Shown piece after piece: positions 46,456 through 59,609 of a stretch of 64,000 nucleotides of DNA. Made by a program: the position numbers and the translations under genes. A model generated the notes under the pieces. The model was not told the DNA's origin. It was given only the letters and a program-made list of their open reading frames with translations, and ran no database searches. This DNA comes from Struthio camelus (Eukaryota > Chordata > Aves > Struthioniformes > Struthionidae): contig NC_090942.1 in assembly GCF_040807025.1 (NCBI RefSeq), positions 68,280,911 through 68,344,910 of the forward strand, read 5' to 3'. How positions within the stretch are numbered: position 1 is the first letter of the stretch; every line of letters starts with the position of its first letter.

Positions 46456-49400
46456 ATATGTGCATCTCTTTCTTCCTTCTTTTCTTTGTGTGTCTGTGTG
46501 TTTTGATGCGTGTGAGCATATGCATGTAAAGCATGCAGGAGTGAAACCAGGTACAGAACTACCTAACAGCAGTGTGAAAACCTAACAGCAAGTCTTTATT
46601 TCTTAAGTGTTGTTAGGTAGGGGAAATTGTCATGGGTTGTTGCTAAATAATGCAATACTTTTCTTACTGGGATTGTCTATGCAAACTGTGCGTAGTGAAA
46701 AGGCTGAGACTCTCCAGAGAAGCTGGCTTCACTTGTGTCAGTGAGAAGGGTACGTTTGTAATGCTTATTCTTAATTTAATTTTTATTTATTACTTTTGGT
46801 CAAAAGCCATGAAAATCTCAGCAGCTTCAGTAACTTCATGCTTTTCATTCTGACTTGCAGCTGTTTTGAGAAAGCACAGAACAAAAAAACCCCAGCAAAT
46901 GGAAATGCATTCGATAAAATATATACCACCAGTATCTCCATCAAATATATTTAAGTTCCCTTCATAGGAGAGTGAAGCAATAGAGAATATCCTGCTGTGT
47001 CTTGGTAACTGGAGGACAAGGAAAATGAAGCTGAATTGTTTCAGACGGTAGCTCCTGCTTATGCCTTGTTGCCCACTAGTGCGAAACTGGTCTAAGTGAG
47101 ATGAGAACTGAACCTTAGACTTAGACTGGACCCAAGATTTAAACACCAACACTTTCTTTTCATTTTAGTCAAGAAACTTGCTGCTTCTTGCTTTCTTCTG
47201 GATTCCCAGAGACATTAGTCATTTGTATCAGGTTTTTTGGAGACTCCAGCTCCCTTTTTATGGGTATGCTGTAGGTTTCCTTTGCCGTGCATATGGAACG
47301 CTTTTTGCTCATTGCATCAAAATCTGAATGACTGTGAAAAAGATGTAACTTGTAAGCAAAGATGGTGTGAATGACAGTTTGAAAAAAGATGATCATCTTT
47401 TGTGTCCTGGCATTGTACTTCCCAGAGGAAGTTTTACTCTCTTTGCTATGGTTTTCCATTGGAGTCGGAGTGGTGTGAAGTCCTGTGGAAGGAATGCCTT
47501 TACCCAGCACGAGTGACTTGCTCTTTTTTGACTAGACAGTTTTAAAGGGCTGCCAGTGTCCTTAGGAGAAGGGTATGCACTTCTACCACCTCTGTCTCCT
47601 TTGGCAGGTGTGTTGTAGGCATGGTTGTCCCCGTAAGCTGTTGAGCAACGGCCTGAGGGGACTGGTGGCAAAGCGTGGCTCTCCAGCTCTGCAGTAGAAA
47701 GCACCCATTGCGCAGCCATGGTACCAACTGTTTTTAACTAGCATGAGAGGGGGAAAGAAAAAGGAAAGAGGAAATAACTTGGAGCTGCATAAATTAATAG
47801 TCTGAAGTGTTTCTGGTTCAGAGGAGAGAAAATAAGCTGAGTATGAGCTCAGAGGTGTGGTGCTCAGCTCCCTCACCATCCTCTGACAGCAGTGTGAGGT
47901 GAAAAAGGCATTTGACACCTTTCAATATTGGCATCAGGAAGAAACTGAGGCTTCTCAACACCTCCCAGTACTCTGGTAACTTTAATTTCCTGAAAGCGGA
48001 GGAAGGAATGTTGTCTTTCCCCTCCCTCTCCCTGGCAGAGTGTGGAATGCGAATTCCTTTGTTTTGGAAACAAAATTGATCTTCAAGTGCTCTTTTCCAT
48101 AACAAAATGGGCTGTATGGTAGGGCTTCTGGACTTAGCGTGAGGGTTGAACGCGTCTGTGGTGAAGCTGCGCCCTTGGCATCAGGCAGTAAATGGCTGTA
48201 TGCATGGGTGCCCCGGGAATCCTGCTCTGAGCAGCTGCTGGGGTATCAATTATGCCCTGGGGTGAAAAGAGCTGAAAATGTGCAAGTGTGAGGGGGGCTT
48301 CAGATCTCCTTTTTAGTTTTCCTGTTTGCCTGGTTCGGTGAAGTCTTTTATATGGAGCCATTTATATTTAGAAAAATATACAGATGAGAGCCTAAATGGC
48401 TAGGATGCTAGAGAGCTATGTTCCTTCATTTCCTCCACTTTCTTCCTCCCTCCTAACCCCATGCTGTTATAGCTCTAGATTGCTCAAATCTAAAGAATTT
48501 CTGCTCAAAATGTGTGTCAGCCTTTTAAATGAAAACTTCTTGCATTATGTGGTGAGTTGTTACATCCCATCCAAGGGCATTCTGTACCTTGACCTGTTGC
48601 CTTCTTGAAATCATTGTTGTTTTACTGTTGAACTCTCAGCTTTTCAGGCTGTTCTTTCTGTCTACAAAACTACTGGTCAGTTACCGCTTACTGAGTTTCT
48701 GTTGTTGTTATTTTTAATGGAAGTCACCATACCCAAACCAGCAAATAATGTCTGATGTGAATTCTAGTACCCTTTATTTAACCTTTTAGCCTTACCATGT
48801 TGATGGAATGTATTAATGCCTTGCCTAGTATTAGTTCACTCTGATGGAATGGTGTTTATGTATTATAAAGTCATAAATGTGTTTTATTCAGCAGAAATTA
48901 AATTGGCAGTTTAGTTCTACTTGTTTTTGTCTATAAATTCGTTAACCAAATGGATGTGTATTTATGGATTAGATACCTGATGCAAGAAAACGCTCCCAGA
49001 GGACTGTAGGAAGCTAATACATATAGAACATGTTGCAAATTGCATTTAAATAGCTGTTGCCTTCATTTTCCCACACTTGAGTGAGAAATCATGCTGCAGA
49101 GAGAAATAATGACTCTGATAAATCTTGAAAGAAGTACAGATGAGGCATCATTATAATGAGATATAATAATTAGCAACTGCTTTGTTTCATGCGGTACGGA
49201 TGCTATATTTTGATGTGGCAATTGTGTAGGTGTGGTGAGAAAGCAAGAGAAGGCCAGAATTAAGAGATCTGCCTCTTAAATCCTTGTTTTCAGTCCAAAG
49301 CAACCTAATTTTGCATAGTAGAAGCATCACCTAGTAAAAGCACTGACTGGGAGATAAATTGTTGAGTTCTGCTCTTCCTTCCCCACCTCTCTGCCCTCCC

Positions 49401-52110
49401 AGTTGGTTTCTGTGTGACAGTTGGTATGCTGTACAATTTTTTTGTGCCTTTTCTTCTATCTTCCTTGCTGTGAAACAAGGATCCTTCCTTACCCCTGTCT
49501 CCCTGCTGTGTGAGTTTTAATTAATGCTTTTGCAATGTGTGTTAAGATCCTTGGATAGCAGTGCAATTTTGGCAGTAGTTCAGTCTCCTGGAGAAAAGCG
49601 TATGCCTTAAGAGTCTAGAGAGCGAGACAAAGAAGAGAATCTAACAGGCTTTTAGGGTTAAAAATAGACAGTGAGGTTAAAAAAAAAAAAAGTTAGGTTA
49701 AAAAAAGTGCTTCTCTTTGACTTCTGTAATCTGAACCTCTAGACTTGTAATCACAAAGTTTTTAATAAATGGGGTGTCTTTCCTCCTGCAGTTAGGAGTT
49801 ATCCCTGTTGAAATCTTAGGAACAATGTTCATTTTGCACTATTTTACCTCCCCAAAAATATTTACTTATGTAGCCTTACCCTTTTCTACTCCCTCCTGGG
49901 GACAGAAATCAAAAGGAAACTTTGAAGCTTGTCAGTTCTTCTTAAATTGGCTAGAGCACATCCTTTTTTAAGCAATCAAAAGTAACAGAAACCAGAAAAA
50001 CCTCTGGATCACTGTCAGTCTAAAGTGGGATGAAGAGCCAAAATGTATCCCCCATATTCAATGCCATGGCTGTCTGTTTATCTCAACCCTATTGATCACT
50101 GATATTAATGCTTTGAAAGAGGTCTCCATTTCAGATGGTACCATGGTGTTGAGTCATAAAGTGAGCCGTGAAACAAAACTGATGAAATAATTACCAATTT
50201 CATAATGTTAAACCCAAATATAACAAAGGACTCTGTAAGATGCCAAAGGAAGGCTGTTGTAGTGAGCCAGGCTTGCAGGCAGCTGGAGCTCCTGCGATGC
50301 CCCTGCCAGCATGGAGATGTTGAGAGATAGGCACACACAGTGCAGAAACAGCAGATGTTGCAGAGCTGTGAAGCAGTCTTGCAAACTCTGTGTGATGGTT
50401 GTTCTGAAGAAACACTTTTTGGGTAGGGCTTTTTCTAAAGTTATTATTCTCGTTACGATGTTGGTTTGGGGGGTTTTAGGTTTTTTTGCATGATTGGCTT
50501 GAATGAAGTGACTGCTTACAAAATGGACTTAGGCAAACAAGGGAAAGTGATGTTTCGTGTTACAAATGTTGGGACTCGCATCTGCAGCTCCTGTGAAACA
50601 GCTTCATTTTGGGATTGGTTCTATATTTTCCACATTTACTCCAAAAACTGGTCAGGAAGCAGCTTGAGGTTTTCTGGAAGGTTAGATAACTAGTACTTCT
50701 GAAAAAAGCACGGAAGTCATTCAGGATGCCCCTTGTTGCAATTTGACAAAATGTTAACTTGCTGATAAAGATGCATTGTGCCAAATACAATCACTAATTC
50801 CTTTTTTTGAAAGCACAAGGAAATTTGCATCCCGTCTTCTCCCATTTCATTTCCAGTGGTGGTGGTATTCCTAACTTTTCTGTGCTAGGTGTCACTTTGA
50901 ATTCTTTGGTTTAATCCACTCTGCCAATCTGGAGGCCGAGTGCTTGAAACGTCTCATACAAAGTATGATCGCGAGCTAAATTTCTGGAGAGCCATCTGAT
51001 AATTACTACAGACTGTGGAGTGGGCAGCTTGGTTATATACAGAGAGACGCAGATAAGGGCTATCAAAATCTTCATCTGTAAGAACCAGCCAAGCAGCCCA
51101 GCTCTCGCGTAGTTCGGCAGTGATTATCTAGAGGTGGATTCTCAAATGAAATTCGATAGCTGTGGGGCAGTCAGGCGCTCTCATACACGTTTGGGATGTG
51201 CAGTCTCAAAGAGCCCATTTGAATTCAGCATCTCAGACCTCCATCTGGTCTCTGGGCTTTGGCTAGAGCAGATGACTGAGGTATGAGTGCACTGACGCAG
51301 ACGATCTGCAAGCCATAACGCAGATATCCCCACCTTGTTTTTCCAGGGTTGTCTCTGCCAAAGTGCTGTAAGAGTGGCTGGCACTTGGGGCTCTGGATAA
51401 GCTCTCCTCTGGCCTTTTCATTACTGGCTTTAAGCATGCGTTACCATATCAACATCATTTGTAAAGTGCTTTTGTTTTTTCCTGTCAAGAGACAGTCTGT
51501 CTATATGCTGCTATTGTGAGATGACAGAAGCTATTCCATTTGTGAATCTAGCTCTTTGATTGACCCACACAGCAGCAAATGAAAAGCTAGCCCTCTGCTT
51601 TTTGAGCCTCTGTAGCATGTTTTTCCATCCAAGCTGGCGTCAGCTGCTTGGAGCTCAAGGACAGGGCTGCCAGGAAGGTGACCATATCTTGCACTCTTTT
51701 GCCCAATAAATACCAGACCCAAAAGACGTTTTACTCCATCAGTAGCCCTAATTATTTTATCAGAGCCAATAAAACTTGCCGCTGTGCTGCATCTGGACAG
51801 TGGGGATTTTGAGGGAACTTTTAGACTGAGGGAGGCCAGCTCCCTCTGCAGTCAAGGGAGAGAAAGAGGGTCCCAAGGGGGTGATTCAGTGGGAAGGATA
51901 GCTCTGCATTTCACCTCTCCTCCCCTTTCTCTGCTGACTAAAAGAGGTGTCTAGAGGGACTCCTTTCCCTTAGCAAAAGTTAGCCTTTGTGATTATACCC
52001 TCTGGTGCTACTCTTCTCACAGAGGTCCCCAGCAGCTGTCACTAAGATGTTAGTATGCCTCATGGAGCGCGTTGCTTCAGGAGAGGAGATTGATCCGTCA
52101 GGCTGGCAGC

Positions 52111-52175
52111 GCGCGCTCTCCTGGAGATAGTTACAGGGGAAGAGCAAAGAGTATGGGGGGAGAGAGCGCGCTCTC
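52111..52175. repeat. Repeated GCGCGCTCTC with a 14-bp perfect palindrome
   Basis: GCGCGCTCTC occurs at 52111-52120 and again at 52166-52175. The second copy is part of the palindrome GAGAGCGCGCTCTC (52162-52175), so the two copies can also pair as an inverted repeat. CpG density here is unusual for this AT-rich intron. Confidence 0.75.
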
Positions 52176-54312
52176 CAGGGTGCGAGAGTGGTGATGTGTT
52201 TGCACAAGCGTTGTAAATCCTGAGCGGTGGGTCGGTTAGCGTGAGGAATGCTGGCCGGACCCGGATGAACAGCACCCAGTGGGATTGTCTCATTCTTGAT
52301 CAAGTGCTGGCTGTGTACCAAGCGTTATTTTAAAAAATAGTAATAACGAAATGGAAAGAAGTCATGATTCCTGCCGTGAAATCAGTGAAAGGCTGCTGCT
52401 GACAGAAATGAAAGTGGGATTGAGTCCACAGGGTTTCAGCTTCCCTTTCTTTACTTTGGGGGATGCTGATATTATTATTTATATCAGGTGTGATCTTGCA
52501 GAGTCAGTAAGAGAGAAAAACAAATAGAAATAAGCAAGTTACCTGGCACGCTAGGCTTTTAAAAGTGAGTTTGTGTGCAGTTGTTTTGGGGGATGGCTGG
52601 CTGGGGTGGGGTGTATGATCTAGTGCGATATAGCCCTGATTCTGTAGATGTTACAGGAAAGGCATACCAATTAGAGAGGATCCCAATTGCACGTGCTTAA
52701 AATCCACAAATGCACACCCATGTTCTCATCTGGTCAAAACTATGGAGTTGGCCATCAGCCTTGCCCTGTGCTCAGGCAACAAGTAAAGGGCATGAGGAGC
52801 CTCTGCAACCAGCTCTGCTGCAGTGTGTGCTGGGGAGATAGCAGAAGCTGCCAGGCTACTAATCCCCTTCCCGAGCAGATGAGCAGCAGCGAGGGGAGCC
52901 TCCGGTTTGCAGCTAGCACAGGAGCTGCCAAAATGAGAGCGTGGCCCATGCCAGCACAGAACCAGAGCAGAGAGCAGCCTGCTGACCTTGGAGAAAGGAG
53001 GGAGCAACCAGGTGCCCCCCTAACTCCCGACAGAGCAAAAATTCATTTATTAGATTTGTCCTAATTAAAAAGAAAAAAACAAAATTGGACATCCTAAAGA
53101 GCTTTGATTAAACCAGAATATTTTTTCATTAACCCCAACCATCTGCAAAAACAAGACAAGCAGAAAGAAAAAGCATTTCTCGGTCAACAAACTGCTTTGT
53201 GCCTATTTCAGACATTTTCTAAGTAAGAAATGTAGAAAAAGTGTTAGACTGAACAATAGTCACTCGTTTTCCAGGAGTAGGGTAGAAGGAGGAAGTGATT
53301 AAGATGCTGCCCCTGCTCCCCACCAGCCGGGGTTGCTGGCAGGTGGCCCATGCAACTCCATTGCCTTTTTCTGTAGACCTCGCAAAACTGCTGTCTGGGG
53401 CAGGCAAAGTTATTTGCTAATGTGGCTTGAAATAACCAAAAAGTTTCAACTGAAACAAACATTCCCTTCCTTTCAAAGCATTTTAGAAATTTCACTGCCT
53501 TCCTCTGAAGCTCTCGGTATGGCATATGTAATATTTTAGGGTGTGTAACGAAAAGGGAAAACCAAACTAAGTAAGCAAAGAAAGAGCTGCTGTGCTCCTC
53601 TGGAAGTGCTATTGCACCCAGCAGTAAAAGCCTTCTTTTGAGATATGGCAGAATGGGTTCAATTTAGTACTTTTTTGGAGGGGATCTGAATTTACATCTC
53701 GCCTGAGAGCCTGTCTGCTGTGGTCAGAGAAACTCTGGGCAAATGGTGTTGCTATTTCCTCTCTTGATATTGCTCATTTTTGTAAAAGATTGTAGGAGAT
53801 GGTCTGCTTCCTTAATCCATATTTACATACGGATGCAATAACCTCCCTTCCTTCTTTCTATTTCTCCTCTGCCTCCCTGCTCCCTCTACCTCTCCAAATT
53901 AAATGTTTGAGAATGAATTAGGAGCTTTGCTTCATGCGATGGTTATAGCACTCATGGCTGACCTTCATGAGATTTTTTTTTTTCCTTGAGTATGTTCATA
54001 AGGAAGCCAAATCATTTAAACCAGCTGGAAGATCCCCTAACTGCTTCAGTTCTATAATCATTTCCCTCCCAGCTTGTAAAACTGGCTTTCTGCAGTTTAC
54101 TGCCAGGCCCTTTTATTGCAAATTGAAAAAATAAAGGTCTCCAAGGACCATGTGCTTCTCAGCTCTCCTACAGATCGATTGGATCAATTTGCCTCTGTGT
54201 GTTTCAATGTCTCTGTCCTAATTCTGGAGACAGTCGCTCTGGCATGTTGTCAGGTGGCTGTTTGCAAAGGGCATACAAGAAGTGGAGACTTCTGGATCTG
54301 ATCAGGGCATTT

Positions 54313-54338
54313 AAAATAAGCTCATTAGAGCTTATTTT
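54313..54338. repeat. Perfect 11-bp inverted repeat with a 4-base loop
   Basis: AAAATAAGCTC (54313-54323) and GAGCTTATTTT (54328-54338) are exact reverse complements around ATTA. An A12 run (54340-54351) and a G9 run (54352-54360) follow. In RNA it would fold as a compact hairpin. No known family was recognised. Confidence 0.8.
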
Positions 54339-55004
54339 TAAAAAAAAAAAAGGGGGGGGGTGAGGTGGGGAGTACAGTGGGTTATTAGTCTGTAATAGGT
54401 ACCAGGGAATCTAGCAGAATTTTTCTTTTTACCTGAGGTGACTAGTCTATGGGGTAATGTAGGATGTATGGTTTGGTCAAGACTTTAAACTCATGCAGAT
54501 GATTTGTAGTGATTTCTTAATATGAGTTTTATTAAGTTGCCTGAGGCACAGTATGTCCATCAACATTTTGACTTGGTTCACTCCACCCATCCTGTAAAAT
54601 TCTTCTCTTTCTGGCCTTTGTGGAAAGTGCCCTTTTCTGTCTTCTCTGTCATAGCCCTGAGCTATCAATTCAAGAAAACAAAAGTGAAGCAGGAGAAATA
54701 GCTTTGCTCAAGTAAAGTGCACTTAGACAAGTTTGTGCTCTCTAGAGGAAGCTTTGATGAGCAGCAGCCACCTAAGATAAACTTAGCGCTTGTCTGCTCA
54801 GAAAATATAGTAACAAATCCCCTGCCCTGAGCATGCCTTTTCAGCCAGCTGTGCAGCTTTGGCTTAGAAACTCGTCAGCAAACAGGAGCAGCTCTGAAAC
54901 AGAGCTAGTGTGTCTGTAGTACGTGTGCCTCTTGCACTGACCACCGCAGCAGCAACACGCATTGACTAAATTTAATAGAAACTGCTGTTGTTTTGGAAAT
55001 TGCT

Positions 55005-55039
55005 CCACATTTGGAAATTTCCACATTTGGAAAATGTGG
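55005..55039. repeat. Direct repeat of CCACATTTGGAAA with an inverted arm
   Basis: CCACATTTGGAAA occurs at 55005-55017 and 55021-55033. CCACATTT (55021-55028) also pairs with AAATGTGG (55032-55039). GGAAATTTCC at 55013-55022 is a perfect palindrome joining the two copies. CCACATTTGG is one base off the CArG consensus for SRF, which may be coincidence. Confidence 0.7.
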
Positions 55040-58000
55040 GATCAACAAGTTAAACTTGATTTGAAAGGTTAGGATCTCAATGAAGATGTACGGCCATTCT
55101 CTTCCAAAATGCCTAGCCTCACTCCTCAGTGGGAGACAGCAGCACACAGACTCGTTGCTCGCTTCGCTGGGCTCCACGGTCTCGCAGTAGCTGCTGGAGC
55201 GGTCCCCGGTGTCCCCAGTGGCATGGGTTTTGCCTCTGCCTCTGGCCATTTACTCTCTATCAGTCTGACATTCTTCAGTGAGGATACGGCTTTCTTCAAT
55301 TTCTTTAGTTATCATTTCTGGTGGTCAAACTGAGATTGCTAAATCGATACACTTGTTTGGTATTAAACTCTTTTATTTTTCTCGAAATAATCTTCGTTCC
55401 TTAGGGCATGAGGGAAGAGTTATTCATAGTTAATTCAAAAATGTTTCTCGTCCCTCTTCCCCTCCATTTTACCACTTTAAAAAACTTCAAAAATAAAAAG
55501 CACAAAAACACTGGGGGGAAAGAGATTTTTGGAATAAGTAAAACATTGCTGTTTCAGAAGGTTTTCCTACTGAGGAGTATGTTGGGAAAAGACCCTTTTC
55601 CCTGTATATAAATAATACATATACATTTCATCTGAAAGTTTTTGCAATGTTTTATAAACAAACAGCCTGTATTGACACTTTCCTTTTTGAACTATGTTTT
55701 AAAATATTGCCTTTTCTTTTGCTCCATGGCTCAGGTTTCTGTGATTTGTTTTTGTTTAGCTTGTGGGTATATTGGAAGCTTTATTTGTTTAATTGCATTT
55801 TAACCACAAGAGTGTATGTGATTGGCACTTGGAACAAGTCTTTATTTCTCTCATAATGTTTGTGGAATAACAATTCTGATTGCTGTGTTACGGATGTAAC
55901 ATTTAGTCAATAACTCAAACAAGGAAACAATGTTAGCTGTCTGAATCCAGTCTTGGTTGGAGTGGCTAATACTTTTTTTTTTTTTTGACTATTCAACAAG
56001 GGCCTATTTATTATGTCTAATGACAGGATAAAGCAAATGCAGTACAAATATTAAAAGGGAAAAAGGAAAGAAAAGGAATTGGTTAGTATAATGAAGAGGT
56101 CTCTTTCTTGTGAGCAAATTTATGCAAGCATCTTTAGATCACCTTTGGTAAAGCTTTACTTCCCCTGGGGCTTCGGTACAAATAAAATTGGGGAATTAGT
56201 TCTCTTTTCTTAACTTGCATTGAATTGTTGTGAAACTGAGGAACACGGGTGGCCCCTCTGCTCTTCCCTAGCGACGCTCCTCACAGCCTGCAGGGTCCCA
56301 GCTGTGTCCGTGGAGCCCATGAGCTCCTGTGAGCTACCCTGGACTGCTCTCACTGCTCAGGGCTGCCCTGCAGAGCCTGTGCCACTCTGCCGTCATGCCA
56401 GGCCTTGGCACCTGCACCTCTGTCGACTCTTTCTGAAACCTCCATGGCCCATACGGGACACCTGCCCTTGGTCCATCCCTGCGATGATGAGCCCAGAGCC
56501 AGTGGGGCAGCAAGCCGGCGAGACAGCAGCGGCTGCACCATGGCTTGCCCTCGTCACGGCTAGCGTGTCCCTCTTTGGTGAGCACCAAGACTGGGGTCCA
56601 TGTCCAAAGCCAGGACAACGCAGACCCGTCACAGCACCCATGTTACTAGTTGAATGTGTGTGCGTACTTTGTGCTGTCTAGTCCTTTAAAAAGGAGCAGG
56701 CATGTTTGCGGTAGCTCAAACACCGCACCAGCTCCTCCACCAGCTTCATCTTCTTTTCTGGGCATCTGCATCATTTTTGACCAGATCCCATCATTGCCTG
56801 GGGTCCACCTGGATAAGCCCAGACCACGGGGGAGTACTGAGGGACTTAAAACTCCCTCCGTAGTGTGGAATCCCTCCTTGCCCATGGCAGCCTACTATCT
56901 CCTGCTGTGGGCCTGTTTGCCTGCACCCGTGTTCTCAGCTCGCTCCTTGGGGCAAAGCCAGCCCTCTCTGCCTGGCTGAGCTACTCAGGAGATGCTCCCT
57001 CACCAAATCTTGGACTTTCAGAAGGTCACTCATGAGCGAGCTCCTGGCAAGCATTACCATCTCCGTTTGGTTGGCTTTTGGGATAGGTGTCATGCCTGAG
57101 GATGCCCCCTGTGATAGACAGTGTGCACGTCCCCCTGCAGCGTGGAGATGCGGTGTGCACCGTGGGTGTTAGAGGGTGACCATGTTAAAGGGATACTGAT
57201 GGTAGCCTACCAGAGTGACCCAGGCCGTGGCAACGATGGAGGATAATGAAGCCATGCGTTGGACAAACTTCATGATGTATTTCCATGCATTTGCCTCAAG
57301 CCGAATGGACGACATGCCTTCTAGTGTTTGGTTTCTGGGGAATAGAGGTTATCAGTTGTGCGGGAATGTTTGATTTTCCTTATAAATCACATCTGAACGT
57401 TACTAAGTGACAAATCCAGTCCTATCCCTTGAAAATTTCAGAGGATGGTTATAGGCTGTTGCAAAATCCCCATGGCAGAAATTACTCGTATTTTTGGCTA
57501 AGTGCAACATCCTGTAAGCTTTCTTGTGAGCAACTGTGCAGGGTCTTTCATGATTGCTGGGCTTTTAAATATAAGAATTTAAACCCACTTCTGTAGAGGT
57601 AGGAGACGGCGAAATGATGTAGTTTTCTTGCTATTACTTATTCTTGAAAGTTGCCAATGCAGTTCAAAGTGAATTAAAAGAATAGTTCAAAAGACTGTCG
57701 TGACTAAAACAAGATTGGAATATTTGTAGAGTTGTTTTTCTGGCAATAGATGAGACTAAATTGTGGTCAAAATAGGATAAAATGTAATTATTTTTTTAAA
57801 TTCTGCCAAGTTTCGGAGTTATTCTTTTATTGATGTGATTTTGGCTTTCACCATTTATTATCTATTTAGATGAGATGGAAAGAATAGCTTTGCAAAGGAA
57901 GTCTGCTTAAAGCAAGCCACTGATCTTTACTGGCTATTGCAGATTTTAATTTTTATTTTTTAGAAATGAACCCTGTCGTAACAGAACCATGAGTGTCTGT

Positions 58001-59584
58001 GATGAAAGAATTGGTACATTTTTTTAATTGAAGAATTTAATTATTTGTGTGTATATGATTGAGTGGGAAAGTGACAGAAATAAACGTAGTTGGAAGTGTA
58101 TTGTTTGGTATCTCATGCCAACAGTAATAGCACAAGCATAATTTACTTACATGGCTGCTGACAAAAGAAGTCATTTGCTGCCAATTTTTGAATTGTTTTC
58201 TTTCAGATTCTGTCTATGTTGCAGTATAACTTTGGCATTGAGTCACATTAGATTGCAAACATCAAAAAGTTTTACTGAAAGGATACCATCTCTGAAGAAT
58301 GAACTAGTTTTCTTCTTCACTGTATTGCTAACAGGCTTGTGTCATTCATGTTTAAAAAGAACAAGCTATTTCTGAGGCTGTTAAAAATAACATACTGTTT
58401 CCTAACAAGAAAAGAGTGAGGAAGTTTTTTACCATTTATTTTGTATTTAGACATGGCTGTGACATATTTAGAGATTGCTTTATTTAATCTGACAGAAGCA
58501 AAGGGCCATGCTAGATCAAACTGTCAGATTAGGATTTTTCCGGAAAGGAAGTACCTTTTTCCTGAAATATTTAACATTGACATCCAGTAAACTGCTTTTT
58601 AAATAGCGGGTACGTGGGTTTCATTTTGATGGAAACATTTGTGGAAAACGGGCCGAGCTTCAGTTTTAAGACAGCGCAACCGAATTTAGTGTCTCCGCCA
58701 CCAGTACTTTTGACAGTAAGTCTGGATCAAAACCAGGGCCGCTGCTTTTCCTTCCCGTCATGTGAATTTGATAAAACTCTCAGTGTAAATGAATGGATTA
58801 TATCCCTTTTAATTTAGAGAATCTTCAGGAGAATTCATGCAAGCTTTTCTGTCTTTATGAGTATTTTTTATAAGCAATCTTGCTGCTGTTGCGGTAATGC
58901 CTTGTGTACTAGCTCTTGCACAGACATGTCCGTATAATGCGAAGCTCTCCCTCTTCTCCACCTGCTCCCTGAAGACACGGCTAACATAGGTCCTTTAACC
59001 TAGCCCTGTCCTTTAGAGCTTACTGCCCCAAGGCAAAGGCAGCTAAAGGAGGAGGAGGGCAGATTGACAAGTGCGTGACTGTAATTTATTCCTGTCATTT
59101 GTTCTCACTTGTTCTCTCATTATCCCTTGCTGTTTGGTTCTAGACGTCCATAATTTGGTCGTGGACATTAAAGCTGATAACTCCCCATACGCTCTCTGCT
59201 TTATTGGCCTGAGGGTCCACAGTCCCTCTGCCCCGTCATTGCAATGTGATAACTCCTCCTCTTTCCGTACTGTTATCTTAAACTCAGAGATTCAAACTTT
59301 GCCTGGGTGGAGTTTTTTCCTTCTCCAATTGAGTGAAAAATGTGAGTTCAAGCTGAATTTGACAAGTAGTTTCAGATTACAAATAAATTATGGAAGAATT
59401 AAAGAAATCTCAAAATAAACCAATTCTAAAATAAAGCGATATTTCTTTCAGGCTATATTTACAGGGAATTAAGGTACTTTTCTGCCCTCCTGCCCCCACA
59501 CTTCTTCCGAATTGTGCCAAAGCCTCCTTCTGAAACCAGCCTTTGATTTGCTGGTTTCACTTGATTTAACGGAAATGCTTGACT

Positions 59585-59609
59585 AAAAAAAAAAAAAAAA
59601 AAAAAAAAA
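59585..59609 (+). repeat. Poly-A run, 25 A
   Basis: Twenty-five A residues form the longest homopolymer in the window. The sequence to the left (CCAGCCTTTGATTTGCTGG and its surroundings) was not recognised as a retroposon. Confidence 0.85.

Noticed and set aside
59071..59418. 115-codon plus-strand frame with a signal-peptide-like start
   Set aside because: The hydrophobic start (LFLSFVLTCSLIIPCCLVL) is suggestive, but the rest matches nothing I know, and neither TMTC1 continuity nor a CpG promoter is present.
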